A DNA stretch of 30,723 nt, taken from positions 1 through 30,723 of the forward strand of contig JAUVXN010000004.1 in the NCBI GenBank assembly GCA_030603605.1. Direction: 5' to 3'. A model generated the notes under the pieces. The model worked only from the letters and a program-made list of their open reading frames with translations. It made no database searches and had not been told where the DNA came from. This DNA is from Dehalococcoidales bacterium (GTDB lineage Bacteria > Chloroflexota > Dehalococcoidia > Dehalococcoidales > RBG-16-60-22). Made by a program: the position numbers and the translations under genes. Below are positions 13,216 to 21,035 of the stretch, in pieces. Numbering within the stretch: the first letter of the stretch is position 1; each line of letters starts with the position of its first letter.

Positions 13216-13644
13216 ATGCTGTACCAAAAAGACTGTCCAAAGTGTAAAGGGGTTGGCTTCCAGGAATATGAAGCTGGCTTAATCCAAGTGGCATGCTCAG
13301 AGTGCAACGCCACCGGGAAGGTTCAGCAACCTATCCCCCTGACGAAACCGGGGCAATACTTCTGTGTCCTGTGCGAGAGTGCCCACAAGGAAGATAGCAA
13401 GCTGGGGGAGAGCCACCTGCAATATAAGGCTGAAGTGCCGACCATCGGCGAGATAATGCGGCAGCCTGGTGATTATATCCCACCCGAGGAAGTGGAGACA
13501 CTAGAGCTACCAAAAGACTTAGAAGAGGCACTGAATGAAGACACAAGTATTGGAGGAGCTGGACCAGATAATCAACCTGCTGGAAGCGGAGATACCGGCC
13601 AATCCGGCCAGTCCAGCGAATCAGAGACTGCAGAAAAGGCGTGA
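13216..13644 (+). CDS. Zinc-ribbon protein with DnaJ-like CxxCxGxG motifs
   Basis: 142 residues, ribosome binding site AAAAGGAG. CPKCKGVG (Cys7, Cys10) and CSECNATG (Cys27, Cys30) form a DnaJ-type zinc ribbon; a third pair FCVLC lies near residue 50. The C-terminal third is a disordered Gly/Ser/Gln/Glu tail whose DNA overlaps the next gene by 110 bases in another frame. The ribbon may help protein folding or contact the portal; there is no direct evidence. Confidence 0.6.
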   Translation: MLYQKDCPKCKGVGFQEYEAGLIQVACSECNATGKVQQPIPLTKPGQYFCVLCESAHKEDSKLGESHLQYKAEVPTIGEIMRQPGDYIPPEEVETLELPKDLEEALNEDTSIGGAGPDNQPAGSGDTGQSGQSSESETAEKA

Positions 13645-14971
13645 GAGGGAGCTGGTCAAATACTTCAAGTCCCTGGCAGATGCCTTCCCTTATGGGAAGC
13701 TGGAGAGGATATATAACCGCTATGTAAAGGAGAGCCTCGGGTCCGAGACCCGGGACATCCTTGACCCGCTGCTGAGTGCCTTTGAGAAGAAGCTAGAAAC
13801 TCAGGTCAACGGTCATCTGGCGGGGGTCTATATCGCCGGCCAGGCTGAGATGATTACCTGGGGGAAGACCAAAGCGGGCATACCGATTGCCTACGAGGGA
13901 CCGCCTATTTCGGCTGCTATAGACTGGGCGGAGAAGCAGGGCGCCATGCTGGTCACCCAGATGGACACAGAAACCAAGCGCCGGCTGGCTCAAACTATCA
14001 GCGATGGGATAGCGAATAAGCGGGGAGTACCCGGGTTGGCCAGGGACATCCGTGGCGACTTTGCCAATATGAGTAAGTACCGCAGCCAGCTGATAGCCAA
14101 GACCGAGACAAGGCAGGCATTATTCCAGGCTTCACGCGATAACATGGAGGCTATGGGCATAGAGGGCAAGGAATGGGTCCTCGGGGCAGGTGGTGCTGAG
14201 GGCAATTGTGATGAGTGTATTGCCAATGCCGCTGTGGGGATTATACCAGTAAATCAGGAGTTCCCAATCCCAGAAGGGGATATTCACCCCGGCTGCACAT
14301 GTGCCATATCTCCGGCGAGATTGCCAGCAGCAAAGGCTACTGAGTCTATTGAAGAGGTTATGACCCCCAAGGATTGGAAGGCTGAATATAAGAAGGGGAC
14401 GCCTCACTGGGCAAAGGATATGGAGCCGTCAGTATTCGCTAAGGAGTTCGTCAAGGTAATGCAGGGCCACGAGACTGATACTGATAGTGTCCTGGAGGTG
14501 GGGTGTGGTAATGGAAGAGACTCGATACTGTTTGCCCAGGCGGGGATTAAGGTAACGGCTATCGACATAGTGCCTGAAGCCGTGGAGTTGGCTAAGGAAA
14601 ACGCCGAGAAAGCCGAAGTGCATATCGAGTTTAAGGTGGCCAATGTTGAAAAGCTGCCCTTTGAGGATGCCACCTTTGGCGCCATCTTCACTTTATCGGT
14701 GCTACATTCAACTGACCTCAAGAAGTCACTGCCGGAAGTAACCCGGGTCCTGAAGCCTGAAGGAGTAGCATTTATCTACATCTACGGTGATACCCAGTTC
14801 AAGAGCGGTAAGCCTAAAGAGGATACGATTAAGTTTAACGATTACATTAAGACATTAAAGGATTTGGGGTTCGAGATACTCAAGTCCTATACCGAGCAGC
14901 AAGACGAGTATGACCAGGTGAACGAAAAGCATCGCATCTTCGTGGTGCTGCTACAGAAAGGAGCTAGTTAA
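13535..14971 (+). CDS. MuF-like minor head protein fused to a SAM methyltransferase
   Basis: 478 residues. Residues 1-260 are a phage Mu gpF-like head protein: long helices, LIAKTETRQALFQASR (186-201), then CDEC (225-228) and HPGCTC (251-256), the diagnostic Cys/His end of the domain. After a short linker, residues about 280-478 form a class I methyltransferase: motif I VLEVGCGNG (319-327), Asp344 at the end of strand 2 (AIDI), ANVEKLPFEDATFGAIF (369-385) and RVLKPEG (404-410), as in Methyltransf_11/25. Both parts look complete and are in one unbroken frame. MuF proteins sit at the portal and may enter the cell; C-terminal enzyme or toxin fusions of MuF are known. The target of methylation is unknown. 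Confidence 0.82.
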   Translation: MKTQVLEELDQIINLLEAEIPANPASPANQRLQKRRERELVKYFKSLADAFPYGKLERIYNRYVKESLGSETRDILDPLLSAFEKKLETQVNGHLAGVYIAGQAEMITWGKTKAGIPIAYEGPPISAAIDWAEKQGAMLVTQMDTETKRRLAQTISDGIANKRGVPGLARDIRGDFANMSKYRSQLIAKTETRQALFQASRDNMEAMGIEGKEWVLGAGGAEGNCDECIANAAVGIIPVNQEFPIPEGDIHPGCTCAISPARLPAAKATESIEEVMTPKDWKAEYKKGTPHWAKDMEPSVFAKEFVKVMQGHETDTDSVLEVGCGNGRDSILFAQAGIKVTAIDIVPEAVELAKENAEKAEVHIEFKVANVEKLPFEDATFGAIFTLSVLHSTDLKKSLPEVTRVLKPEGVAFIYIYGDTQFKSGKPKEDTIKFNDYIKTLKDLGFEILKSYTEQQDEYDQVNEKHRIFVVLLQKGAS

Positions 14972-15210
14972 TGGCTAAGCATGAGGCAGTCAAAATAGAT
15001 GGGCGCTGGGTGTGCCAGGCGAAGTGCTGCCCGCATCGCATAACCGGTGAAGGGTGCTACGGGTGCAAGCTCGGGAAGGTGAGCTTATCCTGTGAGAATA
15101 CCGGCTGCCGATGGAATATCGAGGTAGCACTTGGTGACCGCAGATGTATGTGCATGGATGTCCAGCTCGATGCAGATGGCCATTGCATCGGGGAGCGCCG
15201 GCGGAGTTAG
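14971..15210 (+). CDS. Cys-rich 79-residue protein
   Basis: The ATG shares a base with the preceding TAA. Ten Cys occur in pairs: VCQAKCC, GCYGC, SCENTGC, RCMC and HC, so one or two zinc or iron-sulfur sites are likely. No membrane segment or signal is seen. It sits between MuF and the capsid protease but does not resemble a known structural protein. Function unknown. Confidence 0.55.
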   Translation: MAKHEAVKIDGRWVCQAKCCPHRITGEGCYGCKLGKVSLSCENTGCRWNIEVALGDRRCMCMDVQLDADGHCIGERRRS

Positions 15211-15234
15211 ATACATAGCTTAAAAAGGAGCGGA

Positions 15235-15402
15235 GTGAGAGGAGCATTAGCCAAAAAGCTTCGCCAGATTCAGCGGCGAAACTGGCGAGAGTATCTGAGT
15301 GAAATAAAGGAGTTGCCATTTAGCGTCCGATGGCGGTTAGCTTGGTGGCTTGTATTCGGCAAGAAGATTGAGCACCAAAAGGGTGGGAAACTTAGGAGGT
15401 AA
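15235..15402 (+). CDS. 55-residue basic phage protein
   Basis: GTG start with AAAAAGGAG four bases upstream. It is very basic (KKLRQIQRRNWREYLSEIKE) with LPFSVRWRLAWWLVFGKK, a pattern I recall from small conserved phage proteins of unknown role located in head operons. Its last codons (CTTAGGAGGTAA) provide the ribosome binding site for the protease gene. It might associate with membrane or nucleic acid. Confidence 0.5.
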   Translation: MRGALAKKLRQIQRRNWREYLSEIKELPFSVRWRLAWWLVFGKKIEHQKGGKLRR

Positions 15403-15406
15403 TATC

Positions 15407-17410
15407 ATGCCATATCCGAATGAACATGCTTGTAGAATTAGAGACCCCGGGGAATTCAAAGCTGGGAGTTTCAGACGGATTGAGAGGGGTGAGGGTAGCG
15501 AGAAAATATCAATTATTATCGGCAGACCTAAAGGCAAGACCACTACGGCCACACAGGCTTATCGCTATGATAAGGAAGTTTGGACGGAGAAACGGGCTCA
15601 TACTCATTGTACGGAAAATGACGGTGCTTTTGAAGCTGCTACCAAAGAAAGCAAGGAGGTGACTATGGCTGAGAAGTTGAGTTATGAAAACAAGAAGACG
15701 ACACTAGATGCCGCGCTACATGCCCACCTTGGCTTGGCAAAGGATGACTATGCGTATATAGAGGATTTTACCGAGACAGAGATATTTTACAACTGGGACC
15801 GCCAGTCCTATAAAGCCAAGTATTCCATTGCTGAAGATGAGGCCGTTACAATAGGTGATCCTGTGAAGGTTGCTCGGCAGATTACCTATAAGGCGATGGA
15901 AGCGCTGCAGTCCAGATACTCTGAGATAATCCAGGAAGCAGGCAAGCGCAATGCTAAGCTGGATGCTACCCGGCTGAAGAAGATTGTGGAACTGTGCCAG
16001 GAACTTCTATCATCTGAAGAGCCGGATGAGGAGAAGGCAAAGGAAGCCGTGAAAGAGGCTGACAAGGCTCTGGCTTGGCTGATGGAGCAAGCAGTGATGA
16101 AGACTGAGGATGGCGTGAAATTCCCTGCCGCAGCTTATGCTTATGTGGGGGATCCGGAGAAGTCCACAACCTGGAAGCTCCGGCTCTGGGAAGACCCGAC
16201 CAAGAAGGTTACCCGGGCGCAGTTGGGCAGAGCAGCGGCCGCCCTGAGCCCCGGCGGATTCAGGGGACAGAAAGTAGCCATACCCTCCGCTGATTTACCT
16301 GCGGTAAAACGGAAGATACGGGCCGAGTACCGCAAGCTGGATGTGGAAGATGAGGATATCCCCAGGTGGGTGAAGGAAGTCGAGACGCGGGAACTGCTCT
16401 TGAGCTATGTATCGCTCACCGAAGCCAAGATTGACAAGGGCAGGGCTGCACTGCGCATCATTGAGCCTGGCTTCAATGAAACTGAAGACCGATACTATCC
16501 TGCAGAAATGCTGAAGCGTGATTATAAAATATTCGAGGGTCAGAAAATGTATGCTGACCACCCGACAGAGACCGAAGACCAAGAGCGTCCTGAGAGGTCG
16601 ATAAAGGACTGGGTTGCCACACTGTCAGAAGTAACGTGTGATGAGAACGGCGTTGTTTCCGGTATTGCCGAGATTATCGAGCCGTGGATGATGCAGAAGT
16701 TAGCCGCACTGCGGGAGAAGGGGATGCTATCAGAGATGGGCGTTTCCATCAATGCAGTAGGCAAGGCTTCAAAGGACACCATTGACGGCAAGGAAACTCA
16801 GGTGATAGAGAAACTCATAGCATGTAACTCAGTTGATTTTGTGACTGAGCCTGGTGCCGGCGGAGTAGTCACACTCTACGAATCAGACAGTAACCGTAAT
16901 ATAGACCTGGTGGAACTGGCGACCTTAAGGGAGCGGCGCCCTGACTTAATCAAGGCTATTGAGGCTGGGGTCAGGGCAAAAATAACCACGGAGGTTAAGA
17001 AAGCTATGGAGAACGAGGAACGAATCACGGAATTAGAGGGTCAGATTGCGACTCTGACCACGGAACGCGATGCCCTCAAGGAAGCTGCTGAGAAGGCGGT
17101 GAAAGATGCGGCAAAGGCTGAAGCACAAGCCACCATCAAGGAGGCTGTAGACAAGGCTGAGCTGCCCGATGCTGCTAAACAGCGACTTATTGAGAGGTTC
17201 AAGGATGCCGAGACTGCCGATGGGATTGCGGAAGCGATAACAGCTGAGGCTGATTATATCGCCAGGCTCGCTGAGGCAGGCAAGGTGAAGGGCTTAGGCC
17301 CCAGTGGGCCGGCCTCGGACGAGGACAAAAAAGCCCTGAGAGAATCCTTCAAGAAGCTGCATCCGGATTGGCCGGATGAGCAAATCGAGACTGCTGTGGC
17401 AGGCAGGTAA
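15407..17410 (+). CDS. Capsid maturation protease with C-terminal scaffold
   Basis: 667 residues from ATG 15407, which has AGGAGG at the right distance; an upstream in-frame ATG at 15350 lacks one. Residues 1-86 are a small module (PNEHACRIRDPGEF ... HCTENDGAFEAA) I associate with phage head operons. Residues about 110-325 are an accessory region. Residues about 330-490 form the prohead protease: YADHPTE (His385), LSEMGVSINAVG (Ser447) and SVDFVTEPGAGG are the likely His, Ser and acidic elements. From about 535 a coiled coil (ITELEGQIATLTTE) and helical end resemble an internal scaffold. The protease processes scaffold and capsid before DNA packaging. A second start is likely at 15665. Confidence 0.8.
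   Translation: MPYPNEHACRIRDPGEFKAGSFRRIERGEGSEKISIIIGRPKGKTTTATQAYRYDKEVWTEKRAHTHCTENDGAFEAATKESKEVTMAEKLSYENKKTTLDAALHAHLGLAKDDYAYIEDFTETEIFYNWDRQSYKAKYSIAEDEAVTIGDPVKVARQITYKAMEALQSRYSEIIQEAGKRNAKLDATRLKKIVELCQELLSSEEPDEEKAKEAVKEADKALAWLMEQAVMKTEDGVKFPAAAYAYVGDPEKSTTWKLRLWEDPTKKVTRAQLGRAAAALSPGGFRGQKVAIPSADLPAVKRKIRAEYRKLDVEDEDIPRWVKEVETRELLLSYVSLTEAKIDKGRAALRIIEPGFNETEDRYYPAEMLKRDYKIFEGQKMYADHPTETEDQERPERSIKDWVATLSEVTCDENGVVSGIAEIIEPWMMQKLAALREKGMLSEMGVSINAVGKASKDTIDGKETQVIEKLIACNSVDFVTEPGAGGVVTLYESDSNRNIDLVELATLRERRPDLIKAIEAGVRAKITTEVKKAMENEERITELEGQIATLTTERDALKEAAEKAVKDAAKAEAQATIKEAVDKAELPDAAKQRLIERFKDAETADGIAEAITAEADYIARLAEAGKVKGLGPSGPASDEDKKALRESFKKLHPDWPDEQIETAVAGR
15653..15667 (+). 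promoter_or_regulatory. Internal ribosome binding site and second start in the protease gene
   Basis: AAGGAGGTGACTATG: a full Shine-Dalgarno match (15653-15661) before an in-frame ATG at 15665, which is Met87 of the long protein. It begins immediately after the small N-terminal module. Initiation here would give a 581-residue protein without that module. Confidence 0.6.
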
Positions 17411-17440
17411 CTTAGACACTGCTGTTAGCGGGAGGTAAGC

Positions 17441-17914
17441 ATGGTTGGTGGCCAACCTGATGAAGTCGAACTAAACCATTACTACGACCCTACCGGAAAG
17501 GCGGGTGACGAGATTTCTTCTACCTATGAGGGTAGGCATGTCTATGTTCAAGAGATCGTGCTTATCCACGCCGACCCTGGCGATGGCTTGGTTGACAAAG
17601 GTCAGCCAGTGGCATTCTGGGAAGGGGTAGGCATAGCCATGAAATCCGCATCCTCAACAGGCGAGAATGTGCCTATTGATACGGAAGGTATATGGCGGGT
17701 TTCGGTAGTGGCTACTGCTGCAATAGCGATAGGGCAATCTCTTTTCATAGATGTCTCAGGTGTGGTTACTGATGACCCCACAAATGCCCAGGCTGTATTC
17801 GGTTATTCTATGCAAGCTATGGGCATAGGAACTGAAGTCATAGCAGTCAAAGTCCACTGGATGAGCCTTAATTGGTTGTGGCTCCTCTTTTGGTGGTTCG
17901 GACAACAACCATAA
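17441..17914 (+). CDS. DUF2190-like capsid decoration protein with Trp-rich tail
   Basis: 157 residues. EISSTYEGRHV, VDKGQPVAF, IDTEGIWRVSV and IAIGQSLFIDVSG are the pattern of DUF2190-type viral structural proteins, small beta-barrels that decorate capsids. Residues 1-140 are similar to the start of the next protein. The last 16 residues (SLNWLWLLFWWFGQQP) are strikingly hydrophobic and aromatic and absent from its paralogue; they could insert into the capsid surface, a membrane or an assembly partner. Ribosome binding site GGGAGG. Confidence 0.7.
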   Translation: MVGGQPDEVELNHYYDPTGKAGDEISSTYEGRHVYVQEIVLIHADPGDGLVDKGQPVAFWEGVGIAMKSASSTGENVPIDTEGIWRVSVVATAAIAIGQSLFIDVSGVVTDDPTNAQAVFGYSMQAMGIGTEVIAVKVHWMSLNWLWLLFWWFGQQP

Positions 17915-17935
17915 AATAACTAGGAGGTAATTAAA

Positions 17936-18895
17936 ATGCCAGCTTTTGGAGTTTATCCGATAGCAGATGCCCTTAATCCTGGAGAAGAAATCTCATCTAC
18001 TTATGAGGGCAGACATGTCACTGTTTTAGAGAGTGACCTAATTCATCCTGTGCATGTTCCGGCAGATGTTCTTGTGCATAAGGGTGACCCGGTAGTCTTT
18101 GGAACTACGGGATTGCAGGCTGTTGGTGTGGCATTCAAGAGTGCCGTTCTCAATACTGACCTAATTGCCATTGATACTGAAGGTATCTGGAACCTTGATG
18201 TTGACCCAACTGACGACCTTGGTAATAGCGATGTAGCAGGTGGCGATTTACTTTATATCAATGTCACCAATGCTGTTATCAGTAAAATCAGAAACACAGC
18301 CACTCAGATACCCTTTGGCTATGCTCTTGGCATCATTACAGCACCAGGAGTAGAAGCTATAGCAGTCAAAGTTCACTTTGACCCTAGTCTTGACACTAAT
18401 GATGTGATGTTCAAGACAGTTGCGAGTGGTGCTTATTCCTATGGCAAACAGTGGAGAGGACTGCTAGAAGGCGGCGAGTCGACAGGTGTTGCTGGTGTAT
18501 TCTATGCTGAACTCGATGGTGACCAGAGCGGTCATATTTATGGCTGGAAAGCATGGAATGAAATCCAAGCTGCTTTCGTGCCTGATGGGTCTCTAGTTGT
18601 AGCGGGTGAATTTGGTATGTGGGATGGTCTCGGAGCTAATATGGCTGCTGCTAGAGTGGTTCTACTTCAGCTTCAGTCAATCCTTGCTGCTGCCCCAAAT
18701 AGCTTACATATCTTTAGGGTCAATGTAGCACAGGCAGTCCCAACCGTAATTAACGCCATCTTTGCCGCAGCTAATCCAAATTCAATCGGAGTGGATGCTG
18801 GTAAAGCAGGGAATAACAAATATGGTGTTATTCCTTTAGCTGATGTTGTAGGCCCTGGTGTACTCTATGTTGAAGTTTTTGACACAATCACCTAA
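17936..18895 (+). CDS. Two-domain capsid decoration protein (DUF2190-like plus extra domain)
   Basis: 319 residues. Residues about 14-155 repeat the previous protein (EISSTYEGRHVTV, VHKGDPVVF, IDTEGIWNLDV, AIAVKVHF). Residues about 160-319 are a second domain not found there, with YGKQWRGLLEGG, GVFYAELDGDQSGHIYGW and a long Ala/Leu helix, ending GVLYVEVFDTIT. It may be a surface domain binding sugars or another capsid protein. The gene is somewhat richer in A/T and in NNT codons than the terminase genes. Ribosome binding site AGGAGG. Confidence 0.65.
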   Translation: MPAFGVYPIADALNPGEEISSTYEGRHVTVLESDLIHPVHVPADVLVHKGDPVVFGTTGLQAVGVAFKSAVLNTDLIAIDTEGIWNLDVDPTDDLGNSDVAGGDLLYINVTNAVISKIRNTATQIPFGYALGIITAPGVEAIAVKVHFDPSLDTNDVMFKTVASGAYSYGKQWRGLLEGGESTGVAGVFYAELDGDQSGHIYGWKAWNEIQAAFVPDGSLVVAGEFGMWDGLGANMAAARVVLLQLQSILAAAPNSLHIFRVNVAQAVPTVINAIFAAANPNSIGVDAGKAGNNKYGVIPLADVVGPGVLYVEVFDTIT

Positions 18896-18924
18896 CGCAC
18901 AAACTAAAAAAGGAGTAACGGAAA

Positions 18925-19254
18925 ATGCGGAAACTAGATTTACGGGACTATCAAGTAACACAAAAGGTTAGAGGGGGCGATGGAAACCTCGTTGAAGTAA
19001 CTGCTCCTTATAAGGTCAAGGACTCTATTCTCAATATTATGTTTCTTCCTGCATTAGAACTGCGAGGTGCTGCATTAGTCAAGCAGAATGTGCTGGCTAT
19101 GAAGATTGAGCAGTGCGAAGAGGAAGTCATCTTAGAGGAAGAGGAATATGAAAGGGTGAGGTCGGCAGCTATGGTTTATCCAGGACAAAGCCGAGCCGAT
19201 GTGGGCTTGATAGACCGTATCCTTAACCAAACACCACAACTAGAAGAAAAATAA
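18925..19254 (+). CDS. Hypothetical 109-residue head-region protein
   Basis: Ribosome binding site AAAAAAGGAG. The N-terminal half is beta-rich (LDLRDYQVTQKV, LVEVTAPYKVKDSI) and the C-terminal half acidic and helical (EQCEEEVILEEEEYERVRSA). It sits between decoration and major capsid genes, so it may be a minor capsid or assembly factor. Family not recognised. Confidence 0.5.
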   Translation: MRKLDLRDYQVTQKVRGGDGNLVEVTAPYKVKDSILNIMFLPALELRGAALVKQNVLAMKIEQCEEEVILEEEEYERVRSAAMVYPGQSRADVGLIDRILNQTPQLEEK

Positions 19255-19272
19255 ACACAGGAGGAAACTCTA

Positions 19273-20442
19273 ATGGAACTTATGAAACTCATGGAAGACT
19301 GGAAAGGCTATGTCAGCGTCCGGGACGTTCGCCGGGGCGAGGGATATGAGCAGAAGCTACGGGAGACCATCGACCTGCTCAGTAATGCCCGGGGGATGCC
19401 TGCTTTCAGACAGGAATACCTGATAAGGGAAGCCTTGACTACATCTGATTTCTCTCTCCTATTCGGGGATGTCCTGGATAGGCAAGTGCTGGCAGGCTTT
19501 AAGGCGGTGGACCCGGTGTGGAAGCTCTTTACCCGGGCAGGCACGGTTAACAGGCTCTTCCCCCATGTCGGTGGCAAGAGATTTGCCATCCACGGCGGGA
19601 ATGCAGTGCTACCACTGATAGGAGAGAAAGGCGAGTACCTGGCTCGAAACAAGAGTGAAGTCAAGTATGATGTCTATGCCTACAAGCGCGGTGCTCAGTT
19701 CGATATCTCCTGGGAGTCCCTACTGGCTGACGACCTGGGTGCCCTGAAGGATACCCCTGAAGTCTTTGCCTGGGCGGCTATCAACACCGAGCACTGGTTG
19801 GTGTCCAATACCTATGCCGACGACACCGGCACTCATCCAGGAAACCTATACGATTTGGGAACGGCCAATGAGGTCAACTTGGGCGATTTGCCCCTGACCA
19901 TCCGAAACGTTGAGCGGACAGTAGCAGCCATGCACATGTTCAGGGATAGGAGCCTGACAATTCCTATCAAGAACCGGGCTAAATATCTGGTTGTGCCCCC
20001 GGCCCTGGAGTTCACGGGCAGGCAAATCCTGACTTCGGCCAACAAGATGTGGGTAGAGCATATCACTCGTGCCGGATACGACCCCAGAGAGACTCAAATG
20101 CCATACCCGACAACCAATGTCATTGCCCAGTATGGCTTGCAGCTGGTAGTTGACCCCTGGCTGCCGATTGTGGACACGACTAATGGCGACCATTCCTGGT
20201 ATCTATTCGCAGCGCCAAGTGATGTAGCTGCAATGGAAGTTGACCATCTCACAGGCCATGAGCGACCGGAAATCTGCATGAAGGCAAGCGATAAGGTAAC
20301 TCTCGGCGGCGGGCCGATTGGCCCCATGAGCGGCGACTTCGCCACGGACAACATTCTGTACCGCGTGAGGATTTGCGTCGGTTGCAACAAGCTAGATTGG
20401 CGAGCGACCTATATGCAGAAGCCAGGCGTGGCATCACCGTAA
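19273..20442 (+). CDS. Major capsid protein (HK97 fold)
   Basis: 389 residues. The sequence has the HK97-fold capsid pattern seen in Mu gpT-like and related proteins: an N-terminal helical arm, DFSLLFGDVLDRQVLAGFKA, then a mid region IGEKGEYLARNKSEVKYDVYAYKRGAQFDISWESLLADDLG, and an ending with ITSNV-type strands (NVIAQYGLQLVVDPWL; DNILYRVRICVG). It forms the icosahedral shell. Location after protease/scaffold and before connectors is diagnostic. A strong RNA hairpin lies just after the gene. Confidence 0.85.
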   Translation: MELMKLMEDWKGYVSVRDVRRGEGYEQKLRETIDLLSNARGMPAFRQEYLIREALTTSDFSLLFGDVLDRQVLAGFKAVDPVWKLFTRAGTVNRLFPHVGGKRFAIHGGNAVLPLIGEKGEYLARNKSEVKYDVYAYKRGAQFDISWESLLADDLGALKDTPEVFAWAAINTEHWLVSNTYADDTGTHPGNLYDLGTANEVNLGDLPLTIRNVERTVAAMHMFRDRSLTIPIKNRAKYLVVPPALEFTGRQILTSANKMWVEHITRAGYDPRETQMPYPTTNVIAQYGLQLVVDPWLPIVDTTNGDHSWYLFAAPSDVAAMEVDHLTGHERPEICMKASDKVTLGGGPIGPMSGDFATDNILYRVRICVGCNKLDWRATYMQKPGVASP

Positions 20443-20450
20443 AAAAGGAG
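20441..20450 (+). promoter_or_regulatory. Orphan ribosome binding site after the capsid gene
   Basis: AAAAAAGGAG is the ribosome-binding sequence used by many genes here (15220s, 18905s, 25158s), but no ATG, GTG or TTG occurs at a usable distance. It marks where the next structural gene probably began before the endonuclease cassette was inserted. Confidence 0.45.
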
Positions 20451-20477
20451 CATAGTAATACCCTAATAAGTAACCTG

Positions 20478-20523
20478 CTAGTCAGGGTGAGGGGATTGCT
20501 CCTTTTCCTCTTGCCCTGGCTAG
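20478..20523 (+). terminator. Long hairpin after the major capsid gene
   Basis: Bases 20478-20495 (CTAGTCAGGGTGAGGGGA) pair with 20506-20523 (TCCTCTTGCCCTGGCTAG) in an 18-bp stem with several G-U pairs and a ten-base loop, followed by TTTGTCT. This can be a partial terminator, or a stabilising hairpin for the abundant capsid mRNA. Confidence 0.55.
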
Positions 20524-20540
20524 TTTGTCTCCTTACTTTA

Positions 20541-20549
20541 TGCTATAAT
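20541..20549 (+). promoter_or_regulatory. Extended -10 promoter for the HNH cassette
   Basis: TGC-TATAAT (hexamer 20544-20549) is a consensus extended -10; no good -35 lies 17 bases upstream (TAGTTT). The start of transcription would be near 20556, followed by GGAGG and AAGGAG before ATG 20571. It would let the endonuclease be made independently of the late operon. Confidence 0.55.
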
Positions 20550-20570
20550 AAGAGTGGAGGTAAGGAGATA

Positions 20571-21023
20571 ATGAATAAGACAGAAAGGAAAGTCTATGAC
20601 CAGCGGTGGAGGCAAAAGCATAGGGAGATAATCAGGGAACGTAATCGTAAATGGCGGGAAGCCCATAAGGAACATATCCGTGCATACAATATCGCCTATA
20701 ATAAATCCCACCAAGAACTAATCAGGAGTTATAAATATCCCTATAATCCGGAGCAAGCACGAAAGTTACGAGCAAGGCATAATACCAAGCTCAGGAAAGA
20801 GGTTTTAACCCATTACGGAGATGGCAAATTGGCTTGCATTATCTGTGGTGAAAGTAGACTACCCTGCCTTTCTATTGACCATATAAATGGTGGGGGTAGG
20901 AAACATCGCAGAGCATTGGGACTGAGAGCGGGGATTCCTTTCTATCAATGGCTCAGGAAGCAGGGATACCCTCTAGGTTTTAGAACTCTATGTATGAATT
21001 GCCAAGCTGTTACTAAAATATAA
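20571..21023 (+). CDS. HNH-type endonuclease (Cys4 / IDHINGGG family)
   Basis: 150 residues from ATG 20571; the frame is open further upstream but that part overlaps the capsid gene and hairpin. The N-terminal half has basic Tyr/Trp repeats (KVYDQRWRQKHRE, RKWREAHKEHIRAYN, SHQELIRSYK). The nuclease core has Cys89-x2-Cys92, SIDHINGGG (Asp103-His104), FYQWLRKQGYP and Cys141-x2-Cys144, a phage HNH family with zinc. It has its own promoter and lies between an orphan ribosome binding site and the 21036 gene, as a free-standing homing cassette. Confidence 0.85.
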   Translation: MNKTERKVYDQRWRQKHREIIRERNRKWREAHKEHIRAYNIAYNKSHQELIRSYKYPYNPEQARKLRARHNTKLRKEVLTHYGDGKLACIICGESRLPCLSIDHINGGGRKHRRALGLRAGIPFYQWLRKQGYPLGFRTLCMNCQAVTKI

Positions 21024-21035
21024 GGGAGGTGAGAT

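Noticed and set aside
14404..14721. 105-codon - strand frame in the methyltransferase region
   Set aside because: Ser/Leu-rich shadow of the methyltransferase frame with motif I on the opposite strand.
15350..15406. Upstream start of the protease
   Set aside because: No ribosome binding site, and it overlaps the end of the 55-residue gene; ATG 15407 follows AGGAGG and begins the recognisable PYPNEH module.
20373..20570. N-terminal extension of the HNH frame into the capsid gene
   Set aside because: It overlaps conserved capsid coding, the hairpin and the promoter, and has no ribosome binding site; ATG 20571 has two.
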